DNA of 64,000 nt from Megaleporinus macrocephalus (Eukaryota > Chordata > Actinopteri > Characiformes > Anostomidae): NCBI GenBank assembly GCA_021613375.1, contig CM038708.1, positions 33,909,059 through 33,973,058 on the forward strand, in the 5' to 3' direction. Made by a program: the position numbers and the translations under genes. The notes under the pieces are model-generated. The model was not told the origin of the DNA. It saw nothing but the letters and a program-made list of their open reading frames with translations, and did not search any database. How positions within the stretch are numbered: the stretch's first letter is position 1; every line of letters starts with the position of its first letter. Below, one piece after another: positions 48,590 through 60,100 of this stretch.

Positions 48590-49180
48590 CCAGTTGAGAG
48601 CTGTGTTGGAAATAAAGCCAGAGAGTTGGTCATACAATGTGGCAGCTTTAATGACAGTCACTCAGTATCACACAGAAAAACCTTACAGCTGAGAGTGAAC
48701 TCTGACTGGAGCTTCTGAAAACCAAGCATTTAAGCAGACCTGTGCTCCTTGGGGCTGGATGACTAAGGCAGTTTGATGAGATAAGAGCTGGTTCTTATGG
48801 GTTTGGAGTTGAATTCTCCCCTTAATGGTAGTGTACTATACCCCTTCTCTTACTGTAGTGGTTGGTCACCCCCTTATCTTGTCCTGGCATCTGACCAGCA
48901 TCGCTAATACTTCTTCATTCACCAATGATTGTGCAAAGTTCATTTAGAAGTTTCATGCGTTCAAAGCCCTTTTACAGACAGCTGAGGCACAGGTCACAAG
49001 TGCTAAAGGCCTTTTACAAACAGTTGAAACAAAAAAGTCATACACACGTATGCACATACATATTAATAATTCCTTCACAGTACACTATAAGTTCCTACTT
49101 TCATTGTATTTATTCATATTTACATCTGTTCTTACTGGTCTGTTCTTACTGGTGTTAATACACTTATTACTAAGATAAAG
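48590..49180. other. Possible old repeat, class unknown
   Basis: There is an imperfect direct repeat of 'aaagcccttttacagacagctga' (parts, 48963) with 'aaaggccttttacaaacagttga' (parts, 49005), about 42 bp apart, and a doubled 'tgttcttactgg' (49128, 49140). The region could be a decayed LTR or other element, but I see no diagnostic ends. Confidence 0.25.
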
Positions 49181-49189
49181 AGTTTAATA

Positions 49190-49191
49190 TC

Positions 49192-49226
<35 letters not shown>

Positions 49227-49241
49227 AAGAGAGAGAGAGAG
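49190..49241. repeat. (GA)n microsatellite
   Basis: A GAGA-type purine tract with a few AAA interruptions. Confidence 0.9.
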
Positions 49242-49354
49242 ATTTTGAGGTAATGTAGATTTCAGAGAGGGGAATTAAACTGTAGGTCCACTAACAGACC
49301 TATGGCTTTAAGAGGTAGACCATTGGACATGGCAATAGGTTTTATGGTATGTTG

Positions 49355-49377
49355 TATATATATATATATATATATAT
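49355..49377. repeat. (TA)n microsatellite
   Basis: An alternating TA run of about 23 bp. Confidence 0.9.
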
Positions 49378-49594
49378 TGAATCTTAGCTTATGTTAATAA
49401 AACAATTGAGCTAGAATGTTGTCTTGCTTTTCAGCATGTCATAGCTGTCTAAGCATGGCAGGGTATGAACATGTGGGAAACAAATGAAAGCTCCTTAATT
49501 GAAGATGGCAGCAGCAGAGAAGACCGCCACCCAGGGGATTTTTTTTGGACATTCATTTCACCATCCTCCCGCCAAGCTTCACTGTCGAGCCTCA

Positions 49595-49909
49595 TCACAA
49601 GTTGTCTAGACCATCATCATCCCTGCCCATCTCACCATGCTGCTTCCTCTTTCGCAGTGCTAGACCAGGACCTCTTCTTTTCTGCTCATCTTTCAGTTTG
49701 AGGTAGCACCTTTTTTCCACCAGTCTGCTGGGTGCCGATTCCACTTCTGACACCAGTATAGCATTGATGCAGAATAACAAGATGCAGTAAACATAGTGCA
49801 TCAAACACATGCTCCTGAAAACGGCAGCAGTGGAAGCTTTGCAATTGCAACTAATATAATTTAGAATCTCTTTCATTGCAAGTCTGGTGTTCTCCCAGGA
49901 GAGTTCCAT
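49595..49909 (-). CDS. Unassigned small open frame with hydrophobic segment
   Basis: A 104-codon minus-strand frame. Around residues 34-53 there is a hydrophobic stretch (M-C-L-M-H-Y-V-Y-C-I-L-L-F-C-I-N-A-I-L-V), followed by a charged C-terminal part with dibasic and multibasic sites such as K-R and K-R-R. Starting at an internal Met it would look like a short secreted peptide precursor. I do not recognise it, the surrounding DNA has no promoter or splice signals I can defend, and a chance frame is more likely. Confidence 0.15.
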   Translation of the reverse strand: MELSWENTRLAMKEILNYISCNCKASTAAVFRSMCLMHYVYCILLFCINAILVSEVESAPSRLVEKRCYLKLKDEQKRRGPGLALRKRKQHGEMGRDDDGLDNL

Positions 49910-50329
49910 GTGTCCATGGCAGATCAGCAGGTCGCTACAGTATCATTAGTTAGAAATGGTAAATTGGGTTTAAATCAGAATTAACATTTTTTGTTTAGTG
50001 TTTCAAAGAGAATCTAAGAATTGCTGAAGGACATGTCTTTCAAGGACTTAAGTGAATGAGTTAGAGTTAGTGAATAAGTAGTACTGTCATTATATCTTTA
50101 CCAGCGCAATGTATTGGCATTTAAGACCTAAACTTTGATCAAAACCTTCTCTTAGAGTCTGTGCATGTGACATTTGTACATGTACATGTAGTCAAAAAAC
50201 ACCTGCAAAATCTGTCACGGCACCTCAGAATTTTAAAAATGATTATTTAAGGCTTTACAGGCCGCCTACCAGCAACACATGCATGCCATATAATGTGGCT
50301 CTCTAAAGAAAATCTCTCCTTCGTTTAAT
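49910..50329. other. No gene recognised
   Basis: No supported feature. Confidence 0.5.
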
Positions 50330-50545
50330 CTCGTTTGTTGGTCACTTTTCGTTTTTTCTATGTCATCTGAATACGACAGCTGCCATTTACACTGTGTGAG
50401 AGTTTCATGATGAATGGACCAATAGAAATGCTCCAAAATCACTTGGAAAAATATTCTTGTTGCATCAACTTACGTTGAAAATAAAGAAGGCTGTTGCTAT
50501 TTTGGAGAATTGCAATACTATTTTTATTTGGACAGCGACGATATG
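50330..50545 (+). mobile_element. MITE, family A, lacking the left end
   Basis: It contains 'acgacagctgccattta', 'gtttcatgatgaatggacca', 'aatagaaatgctccaaaatc', 'cttggaaaaata' and 'ttgctattttggaga', and ends with the right terminal repeat 'atttggacagcgacgatatg'. It overlaps the 37192 copy in the middle, so the two together define a longer family member than the 240-bp copy at 36721. Confidence 0.7.
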
Positions 50546-51984
50546 CATACCACATATTACACCACATACCGCATGTTAGCATGTCTTTCCCTCCTGACGC
50601 AGTAATGCTACTTCAATCAATTTAAACAAAAAAGTTACAAAGTGCAGCTTTAAGTGAAGCTATGTTCTATTTGATGATGATGACACTTAAACAGAGTCAT
50701 TTGACTATTTCTCTTCATCATTTTGATACATTCTTAAGTTGACATGCGGCTGGCTATAAACTCTTCCTTGCAGCAGCATCCTCTCCGGGCATCTAATTAT
50801 GGTAAATGCCTGTGTGTGTGGAAGAGAGCCTCTTTCATCACTCTCCTCATAATCACACATAGGCCACTGACTGCTCGTTAGCTGACCTCCTCATTATACT
50901 AAAGCAGCTACATTGTCTCATATACTTCTCTATGGACCTATGTTCCCATGCAGCATCCTGCCTAGCGTGTAATTACGATCCTGTTTGCTTTTTTTTTTTC
51001 CTTTGGTAACATTAAGTCCTGTGAATTTTACCCCTGAGGCTTTCGCTGCATAAAAAATGCAGTGATAAATCGTAAATGGGCCCCTGTGGTCCTAGACACT
51101 GCAGCGTTGTGTAGCTAGTAGCTCGTACTTGTAGCTAGTTGTAGGTTTCTTATTTTGAAGAGGTTGGAATTGTATTTGAGGTGTGTTTTGCTGTGCTTGT
51201 AAGTATAATTCATTCATATACTTTACTTAAACCATATTACTACTCATAAATGATGCATCATAAAATAAACTGCTATATTGCTGTTATATTGGGGTATACT
51301 ATTAAAAGAAAAGGTGCCAAGAACAATGGAGAGGTGAAACAGAAGAACCTTCATTGATTCTATAAAAATGTTTCAGTTGTTCTTTTAAACCTTTTGCAAA
51401 TTATATGTTGGTGTGCAGAACCATTTAAATGTTTAAAGGACTTTCACATGAGGTGGGCAAAGTTGTTCTTATGGGGCCAGGTGTGATCCTGTAACAAGAA
51501 CGTATAGAAACAGCCATAAGAAAGTTTGGGCTGAATGTGGGTGGAAAAATAGATCTGTTAGTCTAGATTTTAATTGGAATAAACCAAGTGTAACATTTCT
51601 AAACCAATTAAACACCTTGTAAAGCTAAAGCTTAAAGTATGGACCAACAGCATACCCAACGTTGTTTGACATTGACGTAAATTAGCATAACTGAAAGTCG
51701 CCCCATAACTCTCGAATTAAGCATGTGTATCGCATGTGCGAGAAAAAGCAGACACTGTCTTTACAAGATTTGAACAGTGGGGGATTATTACTCATAGATC
51801 CAGGCCTTACTAAAACTGGGGCGACACATCAACGTAATTAATTACAAAATTACGTTGATTAGCATAACATGCGTTGATGCGTCACAAAGATGGCCATGCC
51901 TACTGAAAGCAGGGATTTATCTGTGTGCATCTAAAGTTGGGAGTATTTCACACAGAAACACATATTTTAAAATCATTAACACAT
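50546..51984. other. No gene recognised; TAAT-containing patch at 50760-51100
   Basis: Two similar segments, 'gcagcatcctctccgggcat' then 'ctaattatgg' (50771) and 'gcagcatcctgcctagcgtg' then 'taattacgat' (50951), each place a homeodomain-type TAAT core after a shared 'gcagcatcct'. 51829-51858 has the small inverted repeat 'tcaacgtaatt...aattacgttga'. No coding signal is seen. Confidence 0.4.
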
Positions 51985-52350
51985 GAAGGCTGATTTATAC
52001 TCCGTCTGTGTGTGCCTGATATAACCGTCACTGAGGGCAGTTTGGAGTAAATCAAACATGGCGAAGGTGGATGAGCTCATAGTTTTGTATTTACTTCAAA
52101 AACTAAGAGAAACGACTGTTTGGTGAATTTCTATCAACTTTCTAATCAACCTCTCTTCAGAAAGTCCCACCGTTTCTTCTTCGATGTGTCCATGTGGAAG
52201 TGGTCGCGTCTTGCACTGCACCGACAGCCTCCAGCAGCTTTGCTCCATCCCGTCCGGATCTGTAAGCTTTCTGGAAACTAATGTATGTATGAAATGAACG
52301 CAGAATACGGACAGAAGGCTCTGTGCGTATCCGTATTTAATGTTGAGCAT
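51985..52350 (-). mobile_element. Possible PIF/Harbinger-like MITE
   Basis: 'ggctgatttatactccgtct' on the left and, on the opposite strand, 'actcatttatgctcaacatt' then 'aaatacggatacgc' on the right resemble the 'tttatac' type ends of fish Harbinger elements. The inside holds 'catggcgaaggtggatgag', a phrase like the start of Harbinger-associated frames. The terminal match is imperfect, and the 102-codon minus frame inside is not recognisable, so the assignment is tentative. Confidence 0.3.
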
Positions 52351-55039
52351 AAATGAGTTTCTTTTAGTAGTAGTCACTTGACTACGCATTGCTAACCATT
52401 TCATAAGCGTCCAGTGTAGATACCTAAGGTTCTCGAGACCGCAGGAGTTTTAGAACACATGTAGCTGCTTCTCAAGCGGCTCTCTGCCAAAATATATAGT
52501 CTATAAACTGTCCGATTTCTTGTGTGTAAGGCGTGTAGGCCATGTGTCATTTGTGCCTTTAAGAGTCCAGTCAGAGTGTAGACTTTTAGTCTTTAACCTT
52601 TTATAGATCACGTGGGTTTTTGAGGTACCCTTTAATACATTAAGTCTAGGATGTAAGTAATTTCTTAGGTATCTATACTTTACTTGAGTATTTCTGTGAC
52701 CTGTAACCTTCTGTGTGCTTTTATTTACTACATTTCAAATTAAAATCTTCTTAGGCTCCTGTTTAGGCACCTAACAAGTCGCCAAACGGAATCCTACTGG
52801 ATGTGAAAGGGGGCCTGTGATTATTTAATTTGGAGTAGCTACAGATTATAGTGCCATAACTACTCGTAGGCTATTTCAGAGCAATCGAGGGAAATTTACA
52901 GGGAAAATCAGCACTGCAATTATTACAAAGGTCCACATTAACTGCTGTAGCTGGTGGTAGAACATAAGTGCTGTGTCTTTAAGGGTAGAACAGAAATTTG
53001 AATAAGAAGATGCTAAAAAAGGGAGCAAATCTCAGCTTCACCTCTTTTCCTCAATGTTCTGTGAAAAATATTGTTTGTTTTCAGTTTTTAATTCTTTTAC
53101 TTTTCCTACTTCTTGATCCTTACTACTTTAGGGTTTATCGTACCATGCAGGACATGTAGAAAACATTTCTGTGAGCAGGAGTGTGTCACACTCTTTCTTG
53201 CTCGGCTTTGTTTTTACTCACCTCCATCAAAATGCCAGTTGTATTGAAAAATCAAGCAAGCAGCTCATTTATTGGCCAGGACTCGACCCTTATGAGTTGA
53301 AGAGCTGATTCTTTTCTACTTTAGTTGTACTTTAACGTTTACTCTAGCATTAATTTACTTGTACTTTTACTAATGTAATGAACTTGTACTTCTGCCTCCT
53401 CTTAAAGGACATTTGTTAAAGGAAATTGGGGCGATGTTCAGATGGGGGGGGTTTAGAGGGGTGTACCCTTGTCTGTGTTTGTATTTTAACACAATCCAGC
53501 ACTACAAGTTAAACAAGTTTTCAGCAGATTTGCATTCTATAAAATTAGATGAGATCTCGGCCAATGAGACTACATTAACAAAAAACTGTTTGCGATGCGA
53601 TGATGATGTGAGAGGTGAGAAAATATGATTAACATGTACAAAGAATATATAAATACATTTTTTATGAAACTCTTAATGATGGTGCAGGTTTGTTGTGACA
53701 TTAGCCTCTGCCTTTCATTTTCATTGAGATGTAAGATATTTAACAACATTATTTAACCAAACCTAAAATTATTTCTCTGCATTCTTTACTTGTTCTAAAG
53801 TAAAATTATCTCACTGTGTTGACAGACAGTAACTAAACTATTTGTGAATATATCTATTCAGTATATATAGAATTTAACTTTAACTAGGACGACCCAGGCA
53901 GGAACTCCGCTGCTTTAAACACAATTATTGATTTGGTTTAATACACATACACTGCAGATCTATTTCAGCCTTTATAGCCTTTAGGGTTGTGTTTATCACA
54001 GAAAGTCACATTACAATACTGCTAAATGCTATCTGACTTGTTGTGCAGCCTTAGTCTACATACATTTTCCTAGAACCACACGTCTAAGTCTGGAATTCTC
54101 ATTTTTTAAGCAAGTACTGGAAAAGTACAGGGTAAAAACACAGCACAGTGTGTTAGCAAATGTAATGCAGCTTATATGTGACATCAGCAGTAATGTCATG
54201 CAAAATGATATTCACTTTTTCACATCATTATTTAATAACTTACATCAAATAGAATGTGGCCTAATGTGTTATAATTAAACAAACTTTATGCAAATGAACT
54301 CATTGGTGACCAATCACTTTACTGATACGTGGTCAAAGTACCTGAAGAATCAACAGTCAAATAAACTCTAAGTGGGAGATTTAATCATTTTTAAAATGTT
54401 TTAACATCTGAAAAGCAATATTAAGACTCTTTGTGCCACAGCGCTACAGATATATTTCTACTTGCTTTGCTTTCAGTAACAGGACTAGGTGGTCTATTGG
54501 AAAGAGGGCATGATTCTCTCAGAAATTGCAGCACTGGCTTGAACAGGCTTGAACTTGAACTGGCTTGAATTGGCTTTGTGCTGAGAAAGTTGTGCCCTGC
54601 TGTCTTTGTTTTTACCCCCTCATTACTCACTAGCAGCTCAAAACAAAGGGTCACAACACAGAGAGCAAATAGTGCCCTAGTTAATGTGATAACACAGATA
54701 CAGAGAAAGCAACAAATTATTATTATTTTTATTAGCAGTGATAGTAGTAGAAGTAATAGTGGTAGTGGTAGTATTGGCAAAATGGTCACTTAATTAAATT
54801 AAATTAAAAACTAAGAGTTTTAATAGTTAAAGTAGCACAATCTTGAAATCTGGGGGTGCTGCAGCCCCCTCTGCCCTCCCTCCCCACATCCCCCCACTTC
54901 CAGTATCCCTGGTGCTTGAAGTATTGTTTGGAGTGCGCTGCTTCCCTTAAACCTGTAATATTTGTTTGCGTTTGACACACTTGACATTTGTCGTATTTGC
55001 AGTCTGAGCTTTTCAAGTCAAGCACATCAATTTATCACA
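52351..55039. other. No gene recognised; small simple repeats
   Basis: 54717-54775 has ATT and GTAGTAGAAG-type trinucleotide stretches that account for the Leu/Ile-rich minus frame at 54421-54789. 54849-54868 contains a small palindrome, 'gggggtgctgcagccccc'. No gene is supported. Confidence 0.45.
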
Positions 55040-55960
55040 ACAGCTATTAGCCGCTAGGCTAAATGGTGAGAGGCGGGCTGCTGGAGCTTTTGCATTACTG
55101 ATTAGATTCGGTAGTAGCTGTGGCAGAGGCATATCACTCATGTCCAATAGACAATACTGGGGTGTTTTACCTTATTATTTATGCAAATGTCTGTTGGCCC
55201 GCAAGCAGGCACCCTTCAGCCCAGCGTAAATGACACATCCATTTCCTCCTGGCGTCGCTCACATGACTGATACCACGAAAGTCACCTGCCTCGTGCTGCT
55301 CAGATTAATCTTGCTTTAAAGTGCTGAGGCCGGTGACAAGCGAGATTGTGAAAAATTGCGTGGCAGGATGCAGATTGTGACTCTGGCCGGCTCTGCCTGC
55401 AGAGTCCCTCTGCTTAGAGGGGGAGATTTATTGGTGCTGGGTCGCACGTGGGCTGCACAGGGATTTGTGGGCTCATCGACAGGGCTGTCTGGTTGGGGCG
55501 TGTGTTTATGCATGTCGGGGCGGGGGTGAGGGGGGTGGAGGAGGATGGGGTGGCCGCTGTCCCTGCTTACAGAAGCAGGCTTTCCCTCATTAGGCTGTGT
55601 AAATGAATGCGCCGCTTCCGCGCACGCTCGGGTCAGGAGCCGTGCATGCGGAGAGCAGGCCAACAGGGACCGCGGCCTACGCCTCCGTGAAGAATGACAA
55701 TGAATAAAGTTGGCATTTCATGTAATTCATATAGTCTGTTCATGTGTCGGAGAGCTTTCTCTTTCCCACTGAATTGGATTTGGTGGGGAAACAGGGTGGG
55801 GGAAAGGGTGGGCAGAATTTTAATGGATCCCCCCATCCACTGGTGCATGACTGAGAGGGAATGGCTTCATGTGGCTCCCCAGCTTTTTTAAATTAAGCAG
55901 TCTGTTAATTAGCCCCAATGTTTACCAACACAGTGCTCAGGTTTCAAAGTGTCACAGGTC
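55040..55960. other. GC-richer complex island
   Basis: The sequence is non-repetitive and less AT-rich, with 'ttatttatgcaaatgtc' (an octamer-like ATGCAAAT at 55178-55185), 'cagattaatcttgc' (a TAATC-type site at 55300), G-runs at 55516-55550 and 'ctgttaattagcccc'. The minus frame 55316-55663 (115 codons, Pro/His/Ala-rich) follows from base composition. This is a candidate regulatory region, not a gene. Confidence 0.3.
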
Positions 55961-56065
55961 CTTTTCATCCTGATTTGTTCGTGTGGGGGGAGGGTTTCAT
56001 AGCTAATTACTGCCACATGAAACAGAGCAGGGGTACAGCTCTGACATGAGCTCGCACAGAGCAGA

Positions 56066-56082
56066 GGCAGCAGCAGCAGCAG
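56066..56082. repeat. Short (CAG)n tract
   Basis: About five to six CAG units, within a 63-codon minus frame rich in Ala that is not otherwise credible. Confidence 0.8.
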
Positions 56083-56797
56083 GAGCCTTAGCCAGGGCTA
56101 CAGGCTGAGGATCAACGCAAGGGGAACGGGTCTGCTCCACTGGCTTAAACGCTGCTCCTCCGTTAACTCCCTCTGCTCTCCCAGCTCTCACCACACACTC
56201 TGCCGAGTCTTCTCAGTACTAAAAGATTCAACTCAGTCTCAAAGCAGGCCTGTGTCCTGACCATAGTCACCCGTTTCAGCCAAATCTTCTCTACAGCAGT
56301 GGAACAAAACAGTGGGGGCTTTCTACCTCTTCATTTTAGCCCTTTCAGACAACATCTACTGCTTTCTGTAGAAAAATACATTGCTGTAATTGTTTGTTCA
56401 TTCTATTAAATATAATCATCATCAAATGTGTGTTTGGAATCTTGTGTTTAAGCTCTGCACATTACTCTAATATAATTGATTCAGGAGAAAACAAAAGGGT
56501 TAAACGCATGAAAAAGGTCTTGGAAATGCAACCAGTATTTTTTTTCCTCTGTGGTATCCAGGCAGATCCAGGGCTTCAGGAGCTAAACTGAAGGCCTAGC
56601 ATGTCAAATTACCTCTAGCATAATTAAGAATTGACAGTGGAATCAACATGTCACGTTTAGATTTTGTCAATTATGTCAGACAAAGATGTCATTCTAGACC
56701 TTCTGGTAATGCAGATACGTCAGCAGATATTTTACGCAATGCTGAAAGTAAAAATCTGGCTTGATTCTGTTATTGAGATGTAAAGATGCATTTAGAG
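56083..56797. other. No gene recognised
   Basis: No supported feature. Confidence 0.5.
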
Positions 56798-57192
56798 GGT
56801 TTGTTGTAAAACGCTTGGTTGCAGAGACCCTTACAGGGTTCTTTACAGTGGTGATGATAACCAATGGTCACCATGGCTACAACATATTAAACCATTTCAT
56901 TTACTATCTAAAACCACTAGTGAACTGAATGATTGGAACAATTTCACTATTCAACGCTCTGCATGTACCTCTCTAACATGAAAATAAAGTACTGCCAGTA
57001 CTAAGTACTGAGTACTAATATGTCATTGGCCAAAACTTTATCACAGACATTACTCATTCATGTGTACTCATTCCATTTCATGAAATTACTTTTCAGAGGG
57101 AGCTTTAAGAGGAACTCTTCAGATGTCGGGTTCCCATCATGACCACTGTGAAGAGTTTTGTTTCTCTAGAGCAAAGCATTTCACAGCAAACT
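56798..57192 (+). mobile_element. Foldback element, family B
   Basis: The left arm (56798-56864) reads 'tttgttgtaaaacgcttggt' then 'tgcagagac' and 'ttctttacagtggtgatga'. The right arm (57131-57192), reverse-complemented, reads 'tttgctgtgaaatgctttgc' then 'tctagagaaac' and 'ctcttcacagtggtcatga'. The arms are therefore imperfect inverted repeats of about 60 bp around a ~270-bp loop. There is no coding content. A single-arm relative is at 4158-4232. Confidence 0.65.
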
Positions 57193-57739
57193 CCTGCACA
57201 GGTGTTTTTTTTACATTTTAACTATTTAATTTTATAGAATTTTTGAAAAATATATAATAATATAATATCTGTATGATACTATTTAACAAATGTATATACT
57301 GTGATGTGAATTTATTGGGTTTTAATACGTTTAATACTTGTTACTTTCTCTTTAAGTTTACAACATACCCATTTTAACAGAAAGTAAACATGCTATTCAA
57401 TCCTTACTTGAAGAAATCTTCTAGCATTTGACTAAATCCCTTGTTATGTGGAAGGATTGGATTTGTTGTGGTATCCTAACTATAGGAGATATTTATGATC
57501 AAGACTCAGTAAAATCATTTGACCAATTGGTGCAAGATCTTGTCCAGATCTCAATTTTGGAGATATGCTCAAAGGAATTTCTGGGCCATATAGAAATCGT
57601 TCTCAACAGGCAAAATGGTTATCCGAGATGCTAAATATATATGGAAAGGGACATGAAGTGTCTGCTCACTACTCTTTGCTTTTAAAAAGAGTCCAATAAC
57701 GAGGCAACAGTAGGTCTCAAGACAGTTTGGGCAAAGGAT

Positions 57740-58096
57740 TTGAACCTGCCAGTAAATGATGAGCTGTGGGGTAGGAGTTTCCATCATATTTCAGAAATGT
57801 CTAGAGATCTTAGAGTTAGACTCATACAGTTTAAGATTCTGCATCAAGTCTACTGGACACCTTGCAGACAATATAAGCTTATAGAATCATCAGAATGCTT
57901 ACGGTATAAAAGAGAGGACGGTACCTTGGTACACGCACAGTCTTGTTCTAAAGTCCAACAATTTTGGTGTGTTCATGAACACATATTGGAAATAGCAGAA
58001 ATTCCATTTTCCTTCTGTCCCAGACTTTATTTACTTGGGGATCCCACAGATCTTAGCTCAGTATCAAAGGCCTACAGCAGATTGGATCCATACTAG
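57740..58096 (+). pseudogene. LINE ORF2 C-terminal fragment
   Basis: A 118-codon frame, the longest intact piece of the LINE. It covers the conserved R-x-x-Q-x-K-x-L-H segment (residues ~28-38), the degraded Cys-His knuckle (~54-70) with Q-Q-F-W after it, and a late L-L-G-D motif. The endonuclease and reverse transcriptase domains lie upstream in intact relatives and are missing here. Not functional. Confidence 0.75.
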
Positions 58097-58420
58097 TATT
58101 ATTATAGGAAGATGAATTGTGCTTAGAGTCATCATCAGCACCCTCTGTATGGGCGTGGCTTAATGAAATGGCCAAAGTTGCAACATATGAAAAGATGTAG
58201 ATAAATACTACCAGAAGTAGCGTGTATGCTTACAGAGAAATATAGAAAGGTAAAAGGTGAAGCACTTTAATCCTTAAGTACTACATTGCATATACTATTT
58301 GTATATGTTTCGTTTACTTTTGTTTTTGTGTTGGAGTACGTTTGAGGAGTATGCTGTTATTATTATTATGCAGTCAGTATGCCGCTCTATACCCTGCCTC
58401 CCCACTCCTTTTTTTTTTTG

Positions 58421-58453
58421 TATGTGTGTGTATGTGTGTGTGTGTGTATGTGT
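58421..58453. repeat. (GT)n microsatellite in the LINE 3' end
   Basis: GTGTGTAT-type alternation following a T-run (58411-58419). Frames across it are by-products. Confidence 0.9.
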
Positions 58454-58535
58454 ATTGGGTATTATCTTGAATGTGAAATTGTTAACATTGGAAAACCCAA
58501 TAAAAATATAAGTCATAAAAAAAGTAAACATGCTT

Positions 58536-58537
58536 GT

Positions 58538-58576
<39 letters not shown>
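58536..58576. repeat. (TTTA)n microsatellite
   Basis: About ten TTTA units directly beyond the LINE target duplication. Confidence 0.9.
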
Positions 58577-59979
58577 TGTTTGCATGAGACGCACTGCATA
58601 TTCAAGATTTTGTGAAATGTACTGCGTTTAATCCAGGCAAACAGTGGACAACTGTACTGATTGTACTGTTTGGCTTCAAGTAGTTCCAGCACTGCTTGGC
58701 ATGGGTTTCTGTTCATGTCCAGGGACGTGGGCAGCGCACCCAGATTTTAGGATTGGTTAAATGCATCAGTTAAAAATAATCCCCCCAAAAAATCTGAACA
58801 CACAGTAAAGATTTACATAGGCAAAAAGGGTCAAGCCCAAAGTTTTGACCTGATCAAAGTCCTATATTATTTAAATTTTAATAAATGAAATAACTCATTA
58901 TTATTTCATTAGTATTTTGTGTCAAATTAAACACAAACTGCTTTGTTTATGCTGCTTGAAGCTGAACCAATATTGACTTTTCTCTCTGTAGAAGGTTGTT
59001 TTCACTATTTAAATTAAATAAATTAAAGGGCAAAGCTTACTAAGTCACTGGATCTGTTTGTTTAATGATTTGTTGTTAAGACCTTTAAAAGTTGAATGTT
59101 TCACCATTTGGGGCTTGGCCTATTCTTTGTCCCCAGGAGGGAAGATCTGCTTGTATTAGACTGGAGTTTGTATTTTTATGGTTTATTCATATATTTTAAA
59201 TGCCTGCCGTAATTGCAATGTTTATGCTAACAATCTTATTCTCCTTTGGCCCCTGCTCCCTGCTTCGGGGGTGTGTCAGTAAAATGTGCAAAGAGAGAAA
59301 AACATGTGCAGAGCTGTAGCCCATTTCTGAGCCCACAAGCAGCCTAATGTTGTTTTTTAATACCTGAAAACTGTAATTTGATTGCGATCATTTAGCAACT
59401 GTCATGGTGTGTGACTCTGGGCATGACATGGTTGGCTACTGCTCCACACGTCAACAATCTGTTTGGACATCAATCAACTCATTTACATATCGTTTATCCA
59501 GAGTGTGTATATCAGTGGTGTTGGTGAGTATATGGTCAGCTTTCCTCACGATATAGCACATTATGTTCTGTTTAATGTAAATAATCAACATACATTTAAA
59601 TGTTCAGTCCTTTTACATGACCTCAACATTCATGTCAGAAATCTACTGCTTAAAATTTCAGCCCCCCCCACATTTTCCTGCCATTCTGTTGACTCCTGTA
59701 CCGCTGATTGGGTAGTGCTAACATACTTCATGAAGCTCATGAGAGCAGAAAATTAAACAGCTTTGGCAAAACTCTAGGTAGCCTGCTTACTATCACACAG
59801 TTAAACTGATTGATTATAATTGCACCAGCCGTACCCACAGACTTTAATCTGTCAGGTACCTATGTCATGTTTTGATGTCAATATCAGGTATCTTTTTTAT
59901 TTTTATTTTTATATTTGTGTGATTAGTGTGTATTAGTAATACATTATAAGCTTAGTCATATATTTTTATGCTTAATTTT
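58577..59979. other. No gene recognised; complex patch 59100-59340
   Basis: 59100-59340 is non-repetitive and might be conserved. The plus frame 59463-59756 (97 codons) shows no domain. Confidence 0.4.
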
Positions 59980-59984
59980 ATTTA

Positions 59985-60100
59985 ATGTTAATGTTTATTG
60001 CTGCACCACAGGTCTGAGAGAAACGCAATTTCAGTCCTCTGTGTGTCCTGTACATATAGCAGTAATAACAACAAAGCTGACTTTGACTTTGATTCATTTA
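59985..60100 (+). repeat. Retroposon 3' tail
   Basis: 'gctgcaccacaggtctgaga' then 'gaaacgcaatttcagtcctc', 'tgtgtgtcctgtacatatag', 'cagtaataacaacaaagctg' and the tail 'actttgactttga' follow the 3' end of a common fish non-LTR family whose tail is (TTGACTTGACT)-like. Only the last ~110 bp is recognisable. Confidence 0.6.

Larger units (their letters stand above)
57381..58534 (+). mobile_element. 5'-truncated L1/Tx1-type LINE with target duplication
   Basis: A perfect 14-bp direct repeat, 'aaagtaaacatgct', flanks the insertion at 57381-57394 and 58521-58534. Two frames, 57428-57634 and 57740-58096, are offset by a frameshift and match the C-terminal end of a LINE ORF2. The second contains R-L-I-Q-F-K-I-L-H-Q-V-Y-W-T-P, the typical R..Q.K.LH..Y.TP motif, and then C-L-R-Y-K-R-E-D-G-T-L-V-H-A-Q-S-C, the C-terminal zinc-knuckle region. 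One Cys of the expected C-x-x-C is Tyr here. The 3' end has a (GT)n stretch (58421-58453) and finishes 'cccaataaaaatataag' with a short A-rich tail. Only the last ~1.1 kb of the element is present, so it was dead on arrival. Confidence 0.85.

Noticed and set aside
54421..54789. 122-codon Leu/Ile-rich frame as a membrane protein
   Set aside because: The hydrophobic run comes from ATT/GTAGTA-type simple repeats; the remainder is Ser-rich without a domain.
55316..55663. 115-codon Pro/His/Ala-rich frame
   Set aside because: Explained by GC-rich composition that lacks stops; no domain.
58299..58615. Val/Cys-rich frames
   Set aside because: They translate the (GT)n and (TTTA)n microsatellites of the LINE tail.
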